Source: Candidatus Heimdallarchaeota archaeon (GTDB lineage: Archaea > Asgardarchaeota > Heimdallarchaeia > JABLTI01). From it: 6,075 bases of DNA. Made by a program: the position numbers and the translations under genes. Every line of letters starts with the position of its first letter. Positions within the stretch are counted from its first letter, which is position 1. The notes beneath the pieces are model-generated. The model searched no databases. It saw only the letters and a program-made list of their open reading frames with translations, and was not told where the DNA came from. Below are positions 5,052 through 6,075 of this stretch, piece after piece. The DNA is taken from positions 1 through 6,075 of the forward strand of contig DAOUWQ010000098.1 of the NCBI GenBank assembly GCA_030667035.1, in the 5' to 3' direction.

Positions 5052-5210
5052 ATGAATAACTACAACGGATACAACCGCGAACCAAGAGAAATGCACAAAG
5101 TTACATGTGCTGACTGTGGAAATGAAACAGAAGTTCCATTCAAACCAGATGGCGAACGACCAGTTTACTGTAGCGATTGCTACAAAAAAAGAAAGCCAAA
5201 AAGATACTAA
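5052..5210 (+). CDS. CxxC-x17-CxxC zinc-ribbon small protein
   Basis: This 52-residue protein has four cysteines, C19-x2-C22 and C40-x2-C43, with exactly 17 residues between the pairs. It has the family's conserved core TCADCGNETEVPFKPDGERP followed by VYCSDCY. This matches the CxxC-x17-CxxC domain family of small proteins known from archaea and from some bacteria. The cysteines should bind one zinc ion. The biochemical role of the family is not established, though zinc ribbons of this size usually bind nucleic acid or partner proteins. The N-terminus is short and polar (MNNYNGYNREPREM) and the C-terminus is basic (KKRKPKRY), which favours RNA or DNA contact. ATG 5052 has GGTGA nine bases upstream. 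The gene is a single unit with its own terminator. Confidence 0.88.
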   Translation: MNNYNGYNREPREMHKVTCADCGNETEVPFKPDGERPVYCSDCYKKRKPKRY

Positions 5211-5300
5211 GTTTCTTAGTTACATAATCTAGTTGAATACTAACTATCTTTTTGAATGTTATATTCAACCTTTTTCTTTATTTTTGATTTATTTTTCATT
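5206..5300 (+). terminator. Hairpins and long T-rich terminator after the zinc-ribbon gene
   Basis: ACTAAG (5206-5211) and CTTAGT (5215-5220) form a small hairpin over the stop codon. GTTGAATA (5232-5239) and TATTCAAC (5262-5269) form an 8-bp stem with a 22-base loop. T5 runs then follow at 5271-5275, 5281-5285 and 5293-5297. The T-rich part is the likely terminator. Confidence 0.5.
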
Positions 5301-5362
5301 AATTAATTGCCTAACTGATTTTAAAGGACACAATTTGTGACCTCATTTTGAGTCTTCAATAA

Positions 5363-6075
5363 GTGAATTTTCTTTTTAAAACAATAATCGAAGTAAATTA
5401 TATACAATATTTTGGGGTTATTCTACTGACAAATTCTAAAACAAACACAGAATTAGATTTTGCTGAATTCAGCAAATATGCGAAAAGTCATCTCAAAGGT
5501 TTTGGGGATGCTGGTATTGGAATTGCTTTTATTTCTAATAACAAAATTTTATTTGAAGAGGGTATTGGTTTTAGGGATTTAGAGCAAAAGTTGCCTTTTA
5601 CTCCTGAAACGATTTTTCCAATTGGCTCTCATACAAAATCGTTAACTGGTACTGGGATAGCAATGCTTGTTGATGATGGATTATTAACCTGGGATACACC
5701 AATAGTGAATTATATTCCTGAATTCAAATTGAAAGATCCATTTGTGAGCGATCGAATAACAATTAAAGATATACTTTCACACACTTCAGGATTACCGCAT
5801 CATCAATTTGCCTATATGAATTCTGAATGGAATTATAAGGATGTTCTAAAGCGGATACCACATCTTGATTTTGCTTTTGACTTTAGAACTAGGCATAAAT
5901 ATGCGAACCTTAATTTTATTATTGCAACCAAAATTGTTGAAGAAATATCAGGGATGGACTATTTCAAATTCATGAAGAAAAGAATTATATCTCCGATAGG
6001 AATGAAAAACACTAATTTTTCTCTAATAGAAGCTCAAAAATCTGATAATATTACAAAAGGGTATAGTAAATCTCC
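5363..6075 (+). CDS. Class C beta-lactamase-like serine hydrolase (3' end outside window)
   Basis: This is the N-terminal 220 or so residues of a serine hydrolase of the beta-lactamase / penicillin-binding-protein fold (PF00144). Members hydrolyse peptides or esters, and few are true beta-lactamases. Numbering from CTG 5426, the SxxK motif is S68-H-T-K71 (catalytic Ser and Lys) and the YxN motif is Y159-A-N161. Family blocks are GFRDLEQKLPFTPETIFPIGS, ITIKDILSHTSGLP and ISPIGMKNTNFS. The third motif (HxG/KTG) lies beyond the window. No signal peptide is visible, so it may be cytoplasmic. The start is unclear: GTG 5363 is the only ATG/GTG/TTG in frame before the domain and marks the outer limit given here. 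A TATA box at 5398 puts transcription initiation near 5426, which suggests a leaderless start at CTG 5426 or ATT 5420. The domain normally begins close to that point. Confidence 0.88.
   Translation, partial: MNFLFKTIIEVNYIQYFGVILLTNSKTNTELDFAEFSKYAKSHLKGFGDAGIGIAFISNNKILFEEGIGFRDLEQKLPFTPETIFPIGSHTKSLTGTGIAMLVDDGLLTWDTPIVNYIPEFKLKDPFVSDRITIKDILSHTSGLPHHQFAYMNSEWNYKDVLKRIPHLDFAFDFRTRHKYANLNFIIATKIVEEISGMDYFKFMKKRIISPIGMKNTNFSLIEAQKSDNITKGYSKS
5398..5405 (+). promoter_or_regulatory. TATA box of the serine hydrolase gene
   Basis: TTATATAC is close to the archaeal consensus and is preceded by CGAAGTAAA, a BRE-like stretch. Transcription should start at about 5424-5430. This lies downstream of the only standard start codon (GTG 5363) and close to CTG 5426 and ATT 5420. 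Confidence 0.6.

Noticed and set aside
4854..5096. An 80-residue minus-strand frame
   Set aside because: It overlaps the start of the well-supported zinc-ribbon gene and its promoter region on the other strand, and its sequence looks like translated AT-rich spacer.
2930..6075. Idea that the metallo-hydrolase and the serine hydrolase form a beta-lactam resistance or defence cassette
   Set aside because: They lie on opposite strands more than 1.6 kb apart with separate promoters. Both folds are common housekeeping or accessory hydrolases, and neither family implies antibiotic cleavage.

Overview
The window looks like AT-rich archaeal DNA. Promoter-like sites have the archaeal TATA-box form (TTTATATAC at 4609, TTATATAC at 5398), some with a purine-rich BRE-like stretch in front. 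Ribosome binding sites match the archaeal 16S tail (AGGTGA at 4640, GGTGA at 5038). Several genes appear leaderless, with the start codon about 24-26 bases after the TATA centre. One 52-residue gene is a CxxC-x17-CxxC zinc-ribbon protein of a type known from archaea and some bacteria. One small surface protein carries seven N-glycosylation sequons. An Asgard-type archaeon is a reasonable guess, but nothing here fixes the lineage.

Layout. 3-200 (+) is the end of a very basic helical protein cut by the window edge. 390-1268 (+) is an orphan membrane protein with about eight helices. It converges on 1292-1792 (-), a small secreted, membrane-anchored protein, and the two 3' ends share a perfect 10-bp inverted repeat. 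1920-2474 (+) is a YdjM-type membrane-bound metal-dependent hydrolase. It converges on 2531-2848 (-), an unrecognised helical protein. Upstream of that on the same strand lie 2930-3694 (-), an exported metallo-beta-lactamase-fold hydrolase of the UlaG type, and 3822-4445 (-), a winged-helix regulator. Divergent from the regulator is 4651-4761 (+), a 36-residue microprotein with its own promoter, ribosome binding site and hairpin terminator. 5052-5210 (+) is the zinc-ribbon protein, and 5363-6075 (+) is a class C beta-lactamase-like serine hydrolase running off the window.

The most interesting signal is regulatory. The promoters of the winged-helix gene, the hydrolase next to it and the divergent microprotein all place a GAGAA word directly upstream of the TATA box. 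At two of them this word is one arm of a perfect dyad (TTCTCTA-N5-TAGAGAA at 3727; CTTTCTCA-N5-TGAGAAAG at 4588), with a further 8-bp dyad at 3747. I infer a small local regulon controlled by the winged-helix protein. The other genes look like independent single-gene units. I see no mobile element, CRISPR array, tRNA or rRNA, and no convincing multi-gene defence or metabolic system.
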